From: Tenggerimyces flavus
Lineage (GTDB): Bacteria > Actinomycetota > Actinomycetes > Propionibacteriales > Actinopolymorphaceae
Direction of reading: 5' to 3'
Length of the DNA: 64,000 nucleotides
Assembly: GCF_016907715.1 (NCBI RefSeq)
Contig: NZ_JAFBCM010000001.1
Coordinates: forward strand, 4,588,001-4,652,000
Part shown: positions 8,732 to 15,922 of the stretch, one piece after another
How positions within the stretch are numbered: the first letter of the stretch is position 1
How the letters are laid out: each line of letters begins with the position of its first letter
Made by a program: the position numbers and the translations under genes
Notes under the pieces: generated by a model
What the model saw: the letters and a program-made list of their open reading frames with translations, nothing else
Told to the model about the DNA's origin: nothing
Databases searched by the model: none

Positions 8732-8844
8732 CGCCCGTGAGGAAGTGGCTGGAGCGACGCCGTGGCGTCTCGGCATGGCTGGCGAGCAGGCTGCCCGCAT
8801 GCTGCTGGATGGCTCTGCGTCGCTCCTGGCTGACTCCGTAGTCA

Positions 8845-8977
8845 CGGCAAATGATCATGTTTACATGATCATTTGCCGCTCTACGTGGGATACACCCCGC
8901 GTAAGGCACCCACTCGCCAGGTAAAGCGGCATCGGTGCCCATCCGCCAGCACCCCCGACTTACGTACGCAACAGGTC
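8845..8977 (+). repeat. Family-1 palindrome repeat, copy A
   Basis: A perfect inverted repeat (arms 8845-8860 and 8863-8878, 16 bp each, 2-nt centre TT) is followed by a conserved tail of about 100 bp. A second potential stem lies at 8882-8889/8896-8903 with a 6-nt loop. The palindrome is identical in copies B and C, whereas the tails differ by scattered substitutions and small indels. The distal end overlaps the last codons and stop of vapC. GTCA occurs on both edges (8841-8844 and 8975-8978). No U-run follows the hairpin on either strand. Confidence 0.85.
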
Positions 8978-9424
8978 ATGGCGCGAGACCCGCACCGGGA
9001 CGACGGTGAGGAGGTCGTCCAGGCCGGCGAAGTCGGCCGGGTTCGTGGTGTAGAGCGGGAACCCGTGGGCGATCGCTGTCGCGGCGATCATCAGGTCGAC
9101 CATGCGGCCTCGGGGTTTGCGTCCCGCCGCGACGACTGCGGCGGCGACGCGGCCGAACTGGCGGGCTGCTTCGGCGTCGAACGGTATCGGCTCGAACTCG
9201 CTCTCGGTGCGTTGGAGGATGTCCAGCCGTCTCGCCCGCTCCGCATGCGGGTCGTAGGTGACGGTCTTGGAACGTTCGCGGACCTGGTGAGGCCCTGCGG
9301 AGAGCTCGGCGAGCGTGAGCGCGCTGATTGCCAGGTAGAGCGGGAGCTCCGCCGGGTCGATGGAGCGGCGCAGGATCACGACGTTGGTGTCGATGAGCCC
9401 TTCGTGGTGAACCTCAGCGGTCAT
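8960..9424 (-). CDS. vapC: PIN-domain ribonuclease toxin (VapC-like)
   Basis: A 154-aa PIN domain protein. The acidic metal-binding residues appear in LIDTNVVIL (first Asp), the Glu of TLAELSAG and the Asp of DLMIAATAIAHG; NPADFAGLDDL carries the last. VapC toxins cleave tRNA or rRNA. It overlaps the upstream antitoxin gene by 11 nt, the usual type II toxin-antitoxin arrangement. Its last six residues and stop are encoded inside repeat copy A, so the repeat probably arrived at or replaced the original 3' end (inference). Confidence 0.88.
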   Translation of the reverse strand: MTAEVHHEGLIDTNVVILRRSIDPAELPLYLAISALTLAELSAGPHQVRERSKTVTYDPHAERARRLDILQRTESEFEPIPFDAEAARQFGRVAAAVVAAGRKPRGRMVDLMIAATAIAHGFPLYTTNPADFAGLDDLLTVVPVRVSRHDLLRT

Positions 9425-9683
9425 AGGGATCGCGAGGCGACTGGTCGACCGCGGCCTCCTGGTCGGCGCGGAACACCTCGAGATCGACGGCCGCGGCGGT
9501 CCGGGAGAGTGCCGCGAACTCGTCGCGCCCGACGAAGCGCCGGCGCTTGCGCAGCGGGATCAGCTCGCCGATCCGGTGGCCGTCGCGCGTCACTGTGAAC
9601 GACGCCCCGTTCTCGACGGCGTCCATGATCTCCTTCGACCGCATGCGAAGGTCCCGTTGGGTGATCTCAGGCTGCGCTGACAT
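9414..9683 (-). CDS. vapB: Phd/YefM-type antitoxin (VapB-like)
   Basis: An 89-aa antitoxin with the Phd/YefM N-terminal DNA-binding region (QRDLRMRSKEIMDAVENGAS) and FTVTRDGHRIGELIPLRKRR, then an acidic, flexible C-terminus that would wrap the toxin. ATG 9683 fits the family length; the frame is open upstream without homology. It is promoter-proximal to vapC, and antitoxin and toxin-antitoxin complex normally repress their own promoter at a palindrome such as that at 9705-9731. Confidence 0.88.
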   Translation of the reverse strand: MSAQPEITQRDLRMRSKEIMDAVENGASFTVTRDGHRIGELIPLRKRRRFVGRDEFAALSRTAAAVDLEVFRADQEAAVDQSPRDPYDR

Positions 9684-9704
9684 GGGGGCCAGTCTACGGC
9701 ACCT

Positions 9705-9731
9705 GTAGCACGCCGTGCTACTGCGTGCTAC
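9705..9731. promoter_or_regulatory. VapBC autoregulatory operator
   Basis: GTAGCAC (9705-9711), 3-nt spacer, GTGCTAC (9715-9721) form a perfect palindrome, and a third half-site GTGCTAC follows at 9725-9731. It lies 22 bp upstream of the vapB start. Phd/YefM-type antitoxins bind such repeated half-sites. The symmetry is seen; the function is inferred. Confidence 0.6.
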
Positions 9732-9741
9732 CAGGCGTGGT

Positions 9742-10092
9742 TCAGCTGAGACCGAGGTTCGGGGCGACCGTGGCGAGGATGAGGCCGAGGACGGCGAGTG
9801 CGACGAGGATGCCCGCCACGAGGAGGGCTCCACCGCCTACGGCGCGGATCCACAGTGGGGCGGCGTGGCGGCGGCGCCAGCTGAGGAGGGCGAGGATGCC
9901 GGGGACGATCGCGCCGCAGAGCAGCATCACGGTCGTGAACGTCGGGATGACGCTCCCGCCCGGCGCCATGACTTGGAACCACACGCTCGGCCCGACGACG
10001 AGCAACAAAGCTGCCGCCACCGCCTGGACCCCGGCCGTCGTCGCCTGCTGACTGTCCGCCGCGGTCTGTCCCGTTTCGTCGAAGAACCCCAT
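9742..10092 (-). CDS. Small hypothetical membrane protein
   Basis: A 116-aa protein with a short polar N-terminus (MGFFDETGQTAADSQQ) and three to four hydrophobic segments (VQAVAAALLLVVGPSVWF, FTTVMLLCGAIVPGILALL, GGALLVAGILVALAVLGLIL). A basic loop SWRRRH lies between the second and third. ATG 10092 has GGGGAGG upstream. No family is recognised. It is co-oriented with the MBL hydrolase upstream, 34 bp away, and may be transcribed with it. Confidence 0.65.
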   Translation of the reverse strand: MGFFDETGQTAADSQQATTAGVQAVAAALLLVVGPSVWFQVMAPGGSVIPTFTTVMLLCGAIVPGILALLSWRRRHAAPLWIRAVGGGALLVAGILVALAVLGLILATVAPNLGLS

Positions 10093-10126
10093 CAGCTCGA
10101 CCTCCCCGTCGACTAGGGGAGCGAGG

Positions 10127-10780
10127 CTACCAACCGCGAGCCCGCCACGCAGGCAGCGAAGGCCGCTCGGCGCCGAGCGTCGTGTCGTTGCCGTGCCCCG
10201 GGTACACCCAGGTCGAGTCCGGCAGCCGATCGAACAGCTTCCGCGAGACGTCACCGATCAGGCTCTCGAAGTTGGCCTTGTTCCCCCGCGTGTTCCCCAC
10301 CCCGCCCGGGAAGAGGCTGTCGCCGGTGAAGACGTGCGCGATGCCATCGGGATCCTCGTACAGGTACGCGATCGAGCCGGGCGTGTGCCCGACCAGGTGG
10401 ATCGCCTCCAACGTGCAGTCGCCGACTGGCACCGAAGCGCCGTCGACCAGTGGCTCGTCGGTCGGCACCGGGATCCCCGCCACGTCGTCAGCGCCAGCGG
10501 TCGTACGGGCCGAGGTCGCCGCGACCACCTCCGCGAGAGCCTGCCAGTGGTCGCCGTGCTGGTGCGTGGTCGCGACGCGCGCGAGCCCAGAGGGCCCCAC
10601 CAACGCCAGCAGAGTCGCGGCATCGTTCGCCGCGTCGATCAACACCTGCTCGCCGGTCGACGTGCAGCGCAACAGGTAAGCGTTGTTGTCCATCGGCCCG
10701 ACCGACACCTTCGTCACGGTCAGTCGAGAGAGCTCTCGGGTCTGCGGTCCGCTGTCCTTGACTTCTCCGGTGTACGCCAC
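10127..10780 (-). CDS. Metallo-beta-lactamase-fold hydrolase (glyoxalase II-like)
   Basis: A 217-aa MBL-fold enzyme with all metal motifs: THQHGDHW (HxHxDH), HLVGHTPGS, FTGDSLFPGGVGNT and the final YPGHGNDT. Spacing and the FTGDSLFPGG motif match hydroxyacylglutathione-hydrolase-like proteins; in actinobacteria, which lack glutathione, the thiol ester would be another thiol such as mycothiol (inference). The GTG at 10780 is chosen; an internal ATG occurs further down. It is divergent from argS. Confidence 0.85.
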   Translation of the reverse strand: MAYTGEVKDSGPQTRELSRLTVTKVSVGPMDNNAYLLRCTSTGEQVLIDAANDAATLLALVGPSGLARVATTHQHGDHWQALAEVVAATSARTTAGADDVAGIPVPTDEPLVDGASVPVGDCTLEAIHLVGHTPGSIAYLYEDPDGIAHVFTGDSLFPGGVGNTRGNKANFESLIGDVSRKLFDRLPDSTWVYPGHGNDTTLGAERPSLPAWRARGW

Positions 10781-10841
10781 GGTTCCGCACAGTAGTAGGC
10801 CCGACAGGGAATCGAGTTGGCGACCACGGGAGAATAGAGAG

Positions 10842-12569
10842 GTGACGGACCTTCCCCAGCTCATCGCCGACCGTTTGGCCGCCGCGTTCGCGGACGTGGC
10901 CGGCGAGCCCGCGGACCCCGCCGTACGGCGCTCCGACCGCGCCGACTACCAGGCGGACGGCGCGCTGCCGTTGGCGAAGAAGCTCCGTCGCAACCCCCGC
11001 GAGGTCGCGACCGAGGTGCTCGAGAAGGCCGACCTCGGCGACCTCGTCGCGAACGTCGAGATCGCCGGCCCCGGCTTCCTCAACCTCACGCTGAACGACA
11101 CCACCCTCAGCGGCCTCGTCGCCGACGTGGCGAACGACGACAGGCTCGGCGTCCCGAACGCGAAAGAGCCGCAGCGCATCGTCGTCGACTACTCCTCGCC
11201 GAACGTCGCCAAGGAGATGCACGTCGGCCACCTGCGCTCGACGATCATCGGCGACGCGCTCGTACGCATCCTCGAGCACCTCGGCCACGAGGTGATCCGC
11301 CGCAACCACATCGGCGACTGGGGCACCCAGTTCGGCCTGGTGATCGAGCACCTCATCGACGAGGGCGCCACCCCCACCGACCTGCACGTGAGCGACCTCG
11401 GCGGCCTCTACACAGCCGCGAACGCGAAGTTCAAGGAAGACGAGGACTTCAAGGATCGCGCCCGCCAACGGGTCGTGAAGCTCCAGGCGGGTGACGAGGA
11501 AACCCTTGCCCTGTGGAGGGTTCTCGTCGCTGAGTCCGAGCGCTACTTCGCCGCGGTGTACGAGACGCTCGGCGTCACGCTCACCCCCGAGGACAACGTC
11601 GGCGAGTCCGCGTACAACGACCAGCTGGCCAGCGTCGTCGAGGAGCTCACCGAGCTCGGCCTCGCGGTCGAGAGCGACGGCGCGCTCTGCGTGTTCCCGG
11701 ACGGCTTCAAGGGCCGCGACGGCAACCCGTTCCCGCTGATCCTGCGCAAGAGCGACGGCGGCTACAACTACGACACCACCGACCTCGCCGCGATCCGCAT
11801 GCGCATCCGCGACCTCAAGGCGCAGCGCCTCGTCTACACCACCGACCTCGGCCAGCAGCTCCACTTCCACATGGTCTTCCAGGCGGCGAAGCAGGCCGGC
11901 TGGCTGGACGGCGAGACGACGACCGCGGAGTTCGACGGGTTCGGCGTCGTACTCGGGCCGGATCGCAAGCGGCTGCGGACCCGGGAGGGCAACAACCCCA
12001 AGCTCGTCGACCTGCTCGAGGAGGCGATCCGCCGGGCGGCCGCCGTCGTGGAGGAGAAGTCCCCCCACCTCGAAGCGGGGGAGCAGCAGGCGGTCGCCAA
12101 GGCGGTCGGCATCGGCGCGCTCAAGTACGCCGACCTGTCGAACGACCGGGTCAAGGACTACGTGTTCGAGTGGAACCGGATGCTCGCGATGGAGGGCAAC
12201 ACCGGTGTGTACATGCAGTACGCGCACGCCCGTACGCGCTCGATCCTGCGGCGCGGCGAGGTCGACCCGGCCAGCCTGCGCGGCGTCGAGGTGCGCATCG
12301 CCGAGCCCGAGGAGCACGCGCTCGCGCTGCGGCTGCTGGAGTTCGAGGCCGCGTTGCTGCGCGCCGCCGACGGCGTGGAGATCCACCGGGTCTGCGGCTA
12401 TCTGTTCGACCTGGCGTCGGCGTTCACGGCGTTCTACGACAAGTGCCCGGTGCTCAAGGCACCGGACGAGCAGACCAAGCTGAGCCGGCTCGTGCTCTGC
12501 GAGGTCACCGGACGTACCCTTGCGGCCGGACTCGGTGTGCTCGGCATCAGCGCGCCGGACCGCATGTAG
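10842..12569 (+). CDS. argS: Arginyl-tRNA synthetase
   Basis: A 575-aa class I synthetase that charges tRNA-Arg. The N-terminal additional domain (VTDLPQLIADRL) leads to the HIGH-type motif in NVAKEMHVGHLRSTIIGD. FGVVLGPDRKRLRTREG occupies the KMSKS-loop position, which lacks a canonical KMSKS as in most ArgS. The C-terminal DALR anticodon-binding domain contains YMQYAHARTRSILRR. The start is GTG 10842. Length and order are normal and the gene looks intact. It appears to be an essential, single housekeeping gene. Confidence 0.97.
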   Translation: MTDLPQLIADRLAAAFADVAGEPADPAVRRSDRADYQADGALPLAKKLRRNPREVATEVLEKADLGDLVANVEIAGPGFLNLTLNDTTLSGLVADVANDDRLGVPNAKEPQRIVVDYSSPNVAKEMHVGHLRSTIIGDALVRILEHLGHEVIRRNHIGDWGTQFGLVIEHLIDEGATPTDLHVSDLGGLYTAANAKFKEDEDFKDRARQRVVKLQAGDEETLALWRVLVAESERYFAAVYETLGVTLTPEDNVGESAYNDQLASVVEELTELGLAVESDGALCVFPDGFKGRDGNPFPLILRKSDGGYNYDTTDLAAIRMRIRDLKAQRLVYTTDLGQQLHFHMVFQAAKQAGWLDGETTTAEFDGFGVVLGPDRKRLRTREGNNPKLVDLLEEAIRRAAAVVEEKSPHLEAGEQQAVAKAVGIGALKYADLSNDRVKDYVFEWNRMLAMEGNTGVYMQYAHARTRSILRRGEVDPASLRGVEVRIAEPEEHALALRLLEFEAALLRAADGVEIHRVCGYLFDLASAFTAFYDKCPVLKAPDEQTKLSRLVLCEVTGRTLAAGLGVLGISAPDRM

Positions 12570-12596
12570 CGGAGGTCCGGCTGGAAGGATGAGTTC

Positions 12597-13202
12597 ATGG
12601 CAGAAACCGGCAGTGCGACCCAGGAGCTGCGCGCGGCGATCGATCGCAGCGGCTACTACCCCGACGTCGTCGCGGACGCCCTGGAGACGTGCTTGGCCGG
12701 AGAGCGCGTGGTGTCGTACTTCGTGCACCACGCGCCGACGTTCGACCGGGACGAGGTACGCCGGCACATCACCGTGCTCGTGCTGACCGCGACGCGGCTG
12801 ATCGTGGGGCACACCGACGAGCACCCCGGCGACGAGACGCTGTCGGCGCCGTACGCGACCGCGTCGACCGAGGCGGTGCCGATCGACCGGATCAGCTCGG
12901 TGGTCGTCAACCGTACGGTCGCCAACCCGGCTGGGTACGAGCCCGGCGGCCCGGTGCACGAGGCGGTGCTGACGGTCGGCTGGGGCGCGGTCGGGCGGAT
13001 CGACCTGGAGCCGGCGACGTGCGCCGACCCCAACTGCGAGGCCGATCACGGCTACGCCGGCACGTTCACCTCCGACGACTTCTCCCTGCGGGTGGCGTCG
13101 GCGGCCGAGGGCGGTGACGCGGTGGCGAAGCTGCTCGGGTTCGCGCTCGAGCTGTCGCTGGCGACGCGTACCGGTCCCGCGGTCCGCATCACGCACCGGT
13201 GA
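12597..13202 (+). CDS. DUF5998 family protein
   Basis: A 201-aa soluble protein of unknown function, typical of actinobacteria. Beta-rich segments (RRHITVLVLTATRLIVGHTD, IDRISSVVVNRTVANP, EAVLTVGWG) look like a PH-like or profilin-like sheet. Conserved Cys pair in EPATCADPNCEADHGYAGT may bind metal. The stop overlaps the next start (GTGA), and the pairing with the phosphodiesterase and thymidine kinase recurs in this phylum (recalled, not checked). Confidence 0.75.
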   Translation: MAETGSATQELRAAIDRSGYYPDVVADALETCLAGERVVSYFVHHAPTFDRDEVRRHITVLVLTATRLIVGHTDEHPGDETLSAPYATASTEAVPIDRISSVVVNRTVANPAGYEPGGPVHEAVLTVGWGAVGRIDLEPATCADPNCEADHGYAGTFTSDDFSLRVASAAEGGDAVAKLLGFALELSLATRTGPAVRITHR

Positions 13203-14314
13203 CGGATTTCGTCCTCCCTCGGTACGGCGACGGCGCGCTCAGCGACCTGTTGCCGTCCGCGTTGACGGCGCTGTCCGGATCGCCGAACGTGCTCGGGCTG
13301 CCCTTTGCCCGGCGGTATGTCGTGATGCTCATCGACGGGCTGGGCTGGAACCTGCTGCTCGAGCATCCGTCCGACGCGCCCTATCTGCACTCGCTGGCGC
13401 TTCGCTCGGGCTCGATGACCGCTGGCGTGCCGTCGACGACCGCGACCAGCCTCGTCTCCCTCGGGACGGGGCTGGCGCCGGGCACGCACGGGGTGGTCGG
13501 GTACACGTCGCTGGTGCCGGGGGAGCAGCGGCTGCTGAACGCGTTGCACTGGGACGGAACTGTCGCGCCGCTGGAGTGGCAGCCGCATCCGACGCTGTTC
13601 GAGCAGGCCGTCTCGTCGGGCGTGACGGTGACCTCGGTGGGGCGGAAGGCGTTCCGCGGGTCGGGGCTGACGATCGCCGGGCTGCGCGGCGGTGCGTACG
13701 TGTCGGCCGACTCGTTCGGGCAGCGGCTCGCGGCGGCGGCTGACGCGGCGAGCCGTTCGACGCCGGCCTTGGTGTACGTGTACGACGGGGACCTCGACTG
13801 GACCGGGCACCGCGACGGCTGCCGGTCGGAGGCGTGGCGGCACCAGCTCGCGGTGGTCGACGCGCTGGCCTCGCGGCTGCGCGCGACCCTGCCGTCGGAC
13901 GCGGTACTGGTGGTGACCGGCGACCACGGGATGGTCGACGTCCCGGCGGCGTCGCGCGTGGACGTGGACGCGGTGCCCTCGTTGCGCTCGGGCGTGGTGC
14001 TGGTCGGCGGCGACCCGCGGCTGCGCTATCTCTACACGTTGCCGGACGCTGCCCCGGACGTGGCGGCCCGGTGGCGTGCGGAGCTGGGCTCGCGCGCGGA
14101 GGTGTTGCTGCGCGACGAAGCCGTGGCAGCCGGCTGGTTCGGCGCTGTCGAGCCCCGCGTGCTCCCGCGCCTGGGCGACGTGATCGTGGCGACGACGGGG
14201 GAGTTCGCCATCCAGGTCCTGTCGGCGTTCCCGATGGAGGAGCAGCTGATCGGCTGGCACGGCTCCCTGACCCCCGACGAGATGCTGATCCCGCTGCTCA
14301 TCGACGCCGGCTGA
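13199..14314 (+). CDS. Nucleotide pyrophosphatase/phosphodiesterase family protein
   Basis: A 371-aa alkaline-phosphatase-superfamily enzyme. The first metal Asp is in VVMLIDGLGWN, the nucleophile Thr is expected in GVPSTTATS, the second metal site in YDGDLDWTGHR and the last in VVTGDHGMVDVP. Such enzymes hydrolyse nucleotide or phosphodiester bonds with two zinc ions. No signal peptide is visible, so it is probably cytoplasmic. It is coupled to DUF5998 by GTGA, and tdk follows 53 nt later, suggesting a nucleotide-linked operon. Confidence 0.82.
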   Translation: MTDFVLPRYGDGALSDLLPSALTALSGSPNVLGLPFARRYVVMLIDGLGWNLLLEHPSDAPYLHSLALRSGSMTAGVPSTTATSLVSLGTGLAPGTHGVVGYTSLVPGEQRLLNALHWDGTVAPLEWQPHPTLFEQAVSSGVTVTSVGRKAFRGSGLTIAGLRGGAYVSADSFGQRLAAAADAASRSTPALVYVYDGDLDWTGHRDGCRSEAWRHQLAVVDALASRLRATLPSDAVLVVTGDHGMVDVPAASRVDVDAVPSLRSGVVLVGGDPRLRYLYTLPDAAPDVAARWRAELGSRAEVLLRDEAVAAGWFGAVEPRVLPRLGDVIVATTGEFAIQVLSAFPMEEQLIGWHGSLTPDEMLIPLLIDAG

Positions 14315-14367
14315 GCTGCCCTGCCCCGAGGTCGGGCGTCGAACGGCATGGGGGAGGATGTCCCCTC

Positions 14368-15009
14368 GTGGCTGAGCTCGTGTTCTTCACCGGGACGATG
14401 GACTGCGGGAAGTCCACCCTCGCTTTGCAGACCGACTACAACGCTCGGCAGGGTGGTCGGGTGGGGCGGATCTTCACGTCGCACGATCGGGCGGGGAACG
14501 CCGTTCTGTCCAGTCGGCTGGGGCTCACGGTCGAGGCGACCGAGGTACGGCCGGGGCTCGATCTGCTGCAGATGCTCGTTCGCGAGATGACCGCCGGCGC
14601 GCGGTTGGACTACCTCATCTGCGACGAGGCGCAGTTCTACACCGCGGCGCAGATCGAGCAGCTCGCGCGGGTCGTGGACGACCTGGGTGTCGACGTGTAC
14701 GCGTTCGGGATCCTGTCCGACTTCCGTACCAAGCTCTTCGAGGGCAGCGCGCGGCTGATCGAGCTGGCCGACCGGGTGGAGACGCTGCAGGTCCAGGCGC
14801 TGTGCTGGTGCGGCAAGCGCGCCACCCACAACGCGCGGACGATCGACGGCGTGATGGTCACCGAGGGGGAGCAGCTGGTCGTCGGCGACACGCACACGCT
14901 GGCGGTCGGGTACGAGGTGCTCTGCCGCCGCCATCACCGCCGCCGGGTGACCGCCAAGACGGCCGGCGCGGGATCGCCCGACACCCTGCCGTTCGGCCAG
15001 TCCGCCTGA
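14368..15009 (+). CDS. tdk: Thymidine kinase
   Basis: A 213-aa type II thymidine kinase that phosphorylates thymidine for salvage. The P-loop is FFTGTMDCGKST, the Walker B/DEAQ motif is ICDEAQFY, and a zinc site is formed by CWCGK and a later Cys (VLCRRHH). GTG 14368 has GGGGAGG nine nt upstream; the longer open frame has no homology before it. It ends just before a strong inverted repeat that should terminate the operon. Confidence 0.95.
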   Translation: MAELVFFTGTMDCGKSTLALQTDYNARQGGRVGRIFTSHDRAGNAVLSSRLGLTVEATEVRPGLDLLQMLVREMTAGARLDYLICDEAQFYTAAQIEQLARVVDDLGVDVYAFGILSDFRTKLFEGSARLIELADRVETLQVQALCWCGKRATHNARTIDGVMVTEGEQLVVGDTHTLAVGYEVLCRRHHRRRVTAKTAGAGSPDTLPFGQSA

Positions 15010-15030
15010 CGCTCAGATCGCACGAAGATC

Positions 15031-15086
15031 AACTGTGGGGTTCTGGTAGCGACACGCCAGCGTGTCGCTACCAGAACCCCACAGTT
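15031..15086. terminator. 27-bp perfect inverted repeat between convergent genes
   Basis: Arms 15031-15057 and 15060-15086 are exact reverse complements (27 bp) around a CA centre. The left arm opens AACTGTGGGG and the right arm ends CCCCACAGTT. It stands between tdk (+, ends 15009) and a GNAT gene (-, ends 15139), the right place for a bidirectional terminator. The length and perfection are unusual for a simple terminator, and there is no long U-tract. Confidence 0.7.
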
Positions 15087-15138
15087 TGAGGGCACCTGGG
15101 CTGATGGCCGGTGGGGACCGTTCGTCGATCGGTGCGGC

Positions 15139-15903
15139 TCAGTCGACCGGCGGGATCTCGGCGTTGATCACGTAGAGCACGTCGGTCCACGCGCCGATGA
15201 AGCCGAGCTTGCGTGCCACGCCGAGGCTGCCCGCGTTGTCCGGCGAGGTGGTCCAGGTCGGCGTACGTCCGCGCTCCACGATCCCGCGGCACACGCCCGC
15301 CGCTGACGCCGCGCCCAGGCCGAGGCCTCGTGCCGCCGGCTCGGTGACGATGCCGATGTCCTCCTCGTCGTCGCCCAGGAAGAACGTGCACGACACCGAG
15401 ACCAGCCGGTCGTCGACGAACCCGCCCCAAGCGGTGCCACTTCCGGACAACCCAGCCGGCCCGCCCCACGACTTGGAGATCCACGACACGTTCTCGCTGA
15501 GCCCCGCCACCAGCGCCGCGTCGTCGGGCCTGAGCGGTCGTACGGCGCCACGATGCGGCACCACCTCTTGCGGCGCCCCGGGCAGATGCTGGATCACCCG
15601 GTCCCACACCTTCAGGTCGGGGAACGTCGCCCGCAGCGCGACCTCGTGCGCCGGCGAAGCGGCCAGAACCCCTTGTACGTAAGAAGAAATCGACTCCGGG
15701 AGCGACCCGTCGGACCTTCCGAGCAGCGCCAGGTTGCCCACGACATCCACGAGCACCAGCTCCGGATCCGGCCAGCGGTCGACCCGTACGACACCGACGC
15801 CGGTCGCCAGTACGTGCTGCCCGAGCAGCCGCCGAGGCCCCAGCGGCTCCCGCGCGAACCAAGGCCGCAGCGACGCCAGCTCCGCACCCGAGATCGTGAT
15901 CAT
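15139..15903 (-). CDS. GNAT-family N-acetyltransferase (paralogue 1)
   Basis: A 254-aa protein: an N-terminal domain of about 120 residues (MITISGAELASLRPWFAREP), then a GNAT domain with the acetyl-CoA loop EPAARGLGLGAASA and the terminal RKLGF. Nearly the same architecture recurs at 18531-19265 (RPW...EPL, SWGGP.GL..SG.AWGG, VTEPAA.GLGL), so the two are paralogues. It is divergent from an M20 peptidase with 19 bp between starts, which suggests linked function on an acylated amino compound (inference). Confidence 0.85.
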   Translation of the reverse strand: MITISGAELASLRPWFAREPLGPRRLLGQHVLATGVGVVRVDRWPDPELVLVDVVGNLALLGRSDGSLPESISSYVQGVLAASPAHEVALRATFPDLKVWDRVIQHLPGAPQEVVPHRGAVRPLRPDDAALVAGLSENVSWISKSWGGPAGLSGSGTAWGGFVDDRLVSVSCTFFLGDDEEDIGIVTEPAARGLGLGAASAAGVCRGIVERGRTPTWTTSPDNAGSLGVARKLGFIGAWTDVLYVINAEIPPVD

Positions 15904-15922
15904 CCGTCGTACGGTAGCCCTC

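Noticed and set aside
8756-8769. GACGCC-GT-GGCGTC dyad after the HxlR gene
   Set aside because: Only a 6-bp stem with a 2-nt loop and no T-run; too weak to call a terminator.
8604-8942. Possible small protein encoded by the family-1 repeat (minus strand, ending ...HVNMIICR)
   Set aside because: The similar peptide in all three copies follows from nucleotide identity; tails contain indels that change frame and no ribosome-binding site is present.
10488-13196. 902-aa open frame on the minus strand
   Set aside because: It is antisense to argS and DUF5998; composition is Arg/Val/Glu-rich GC-bias noise and no domain is recognisable.
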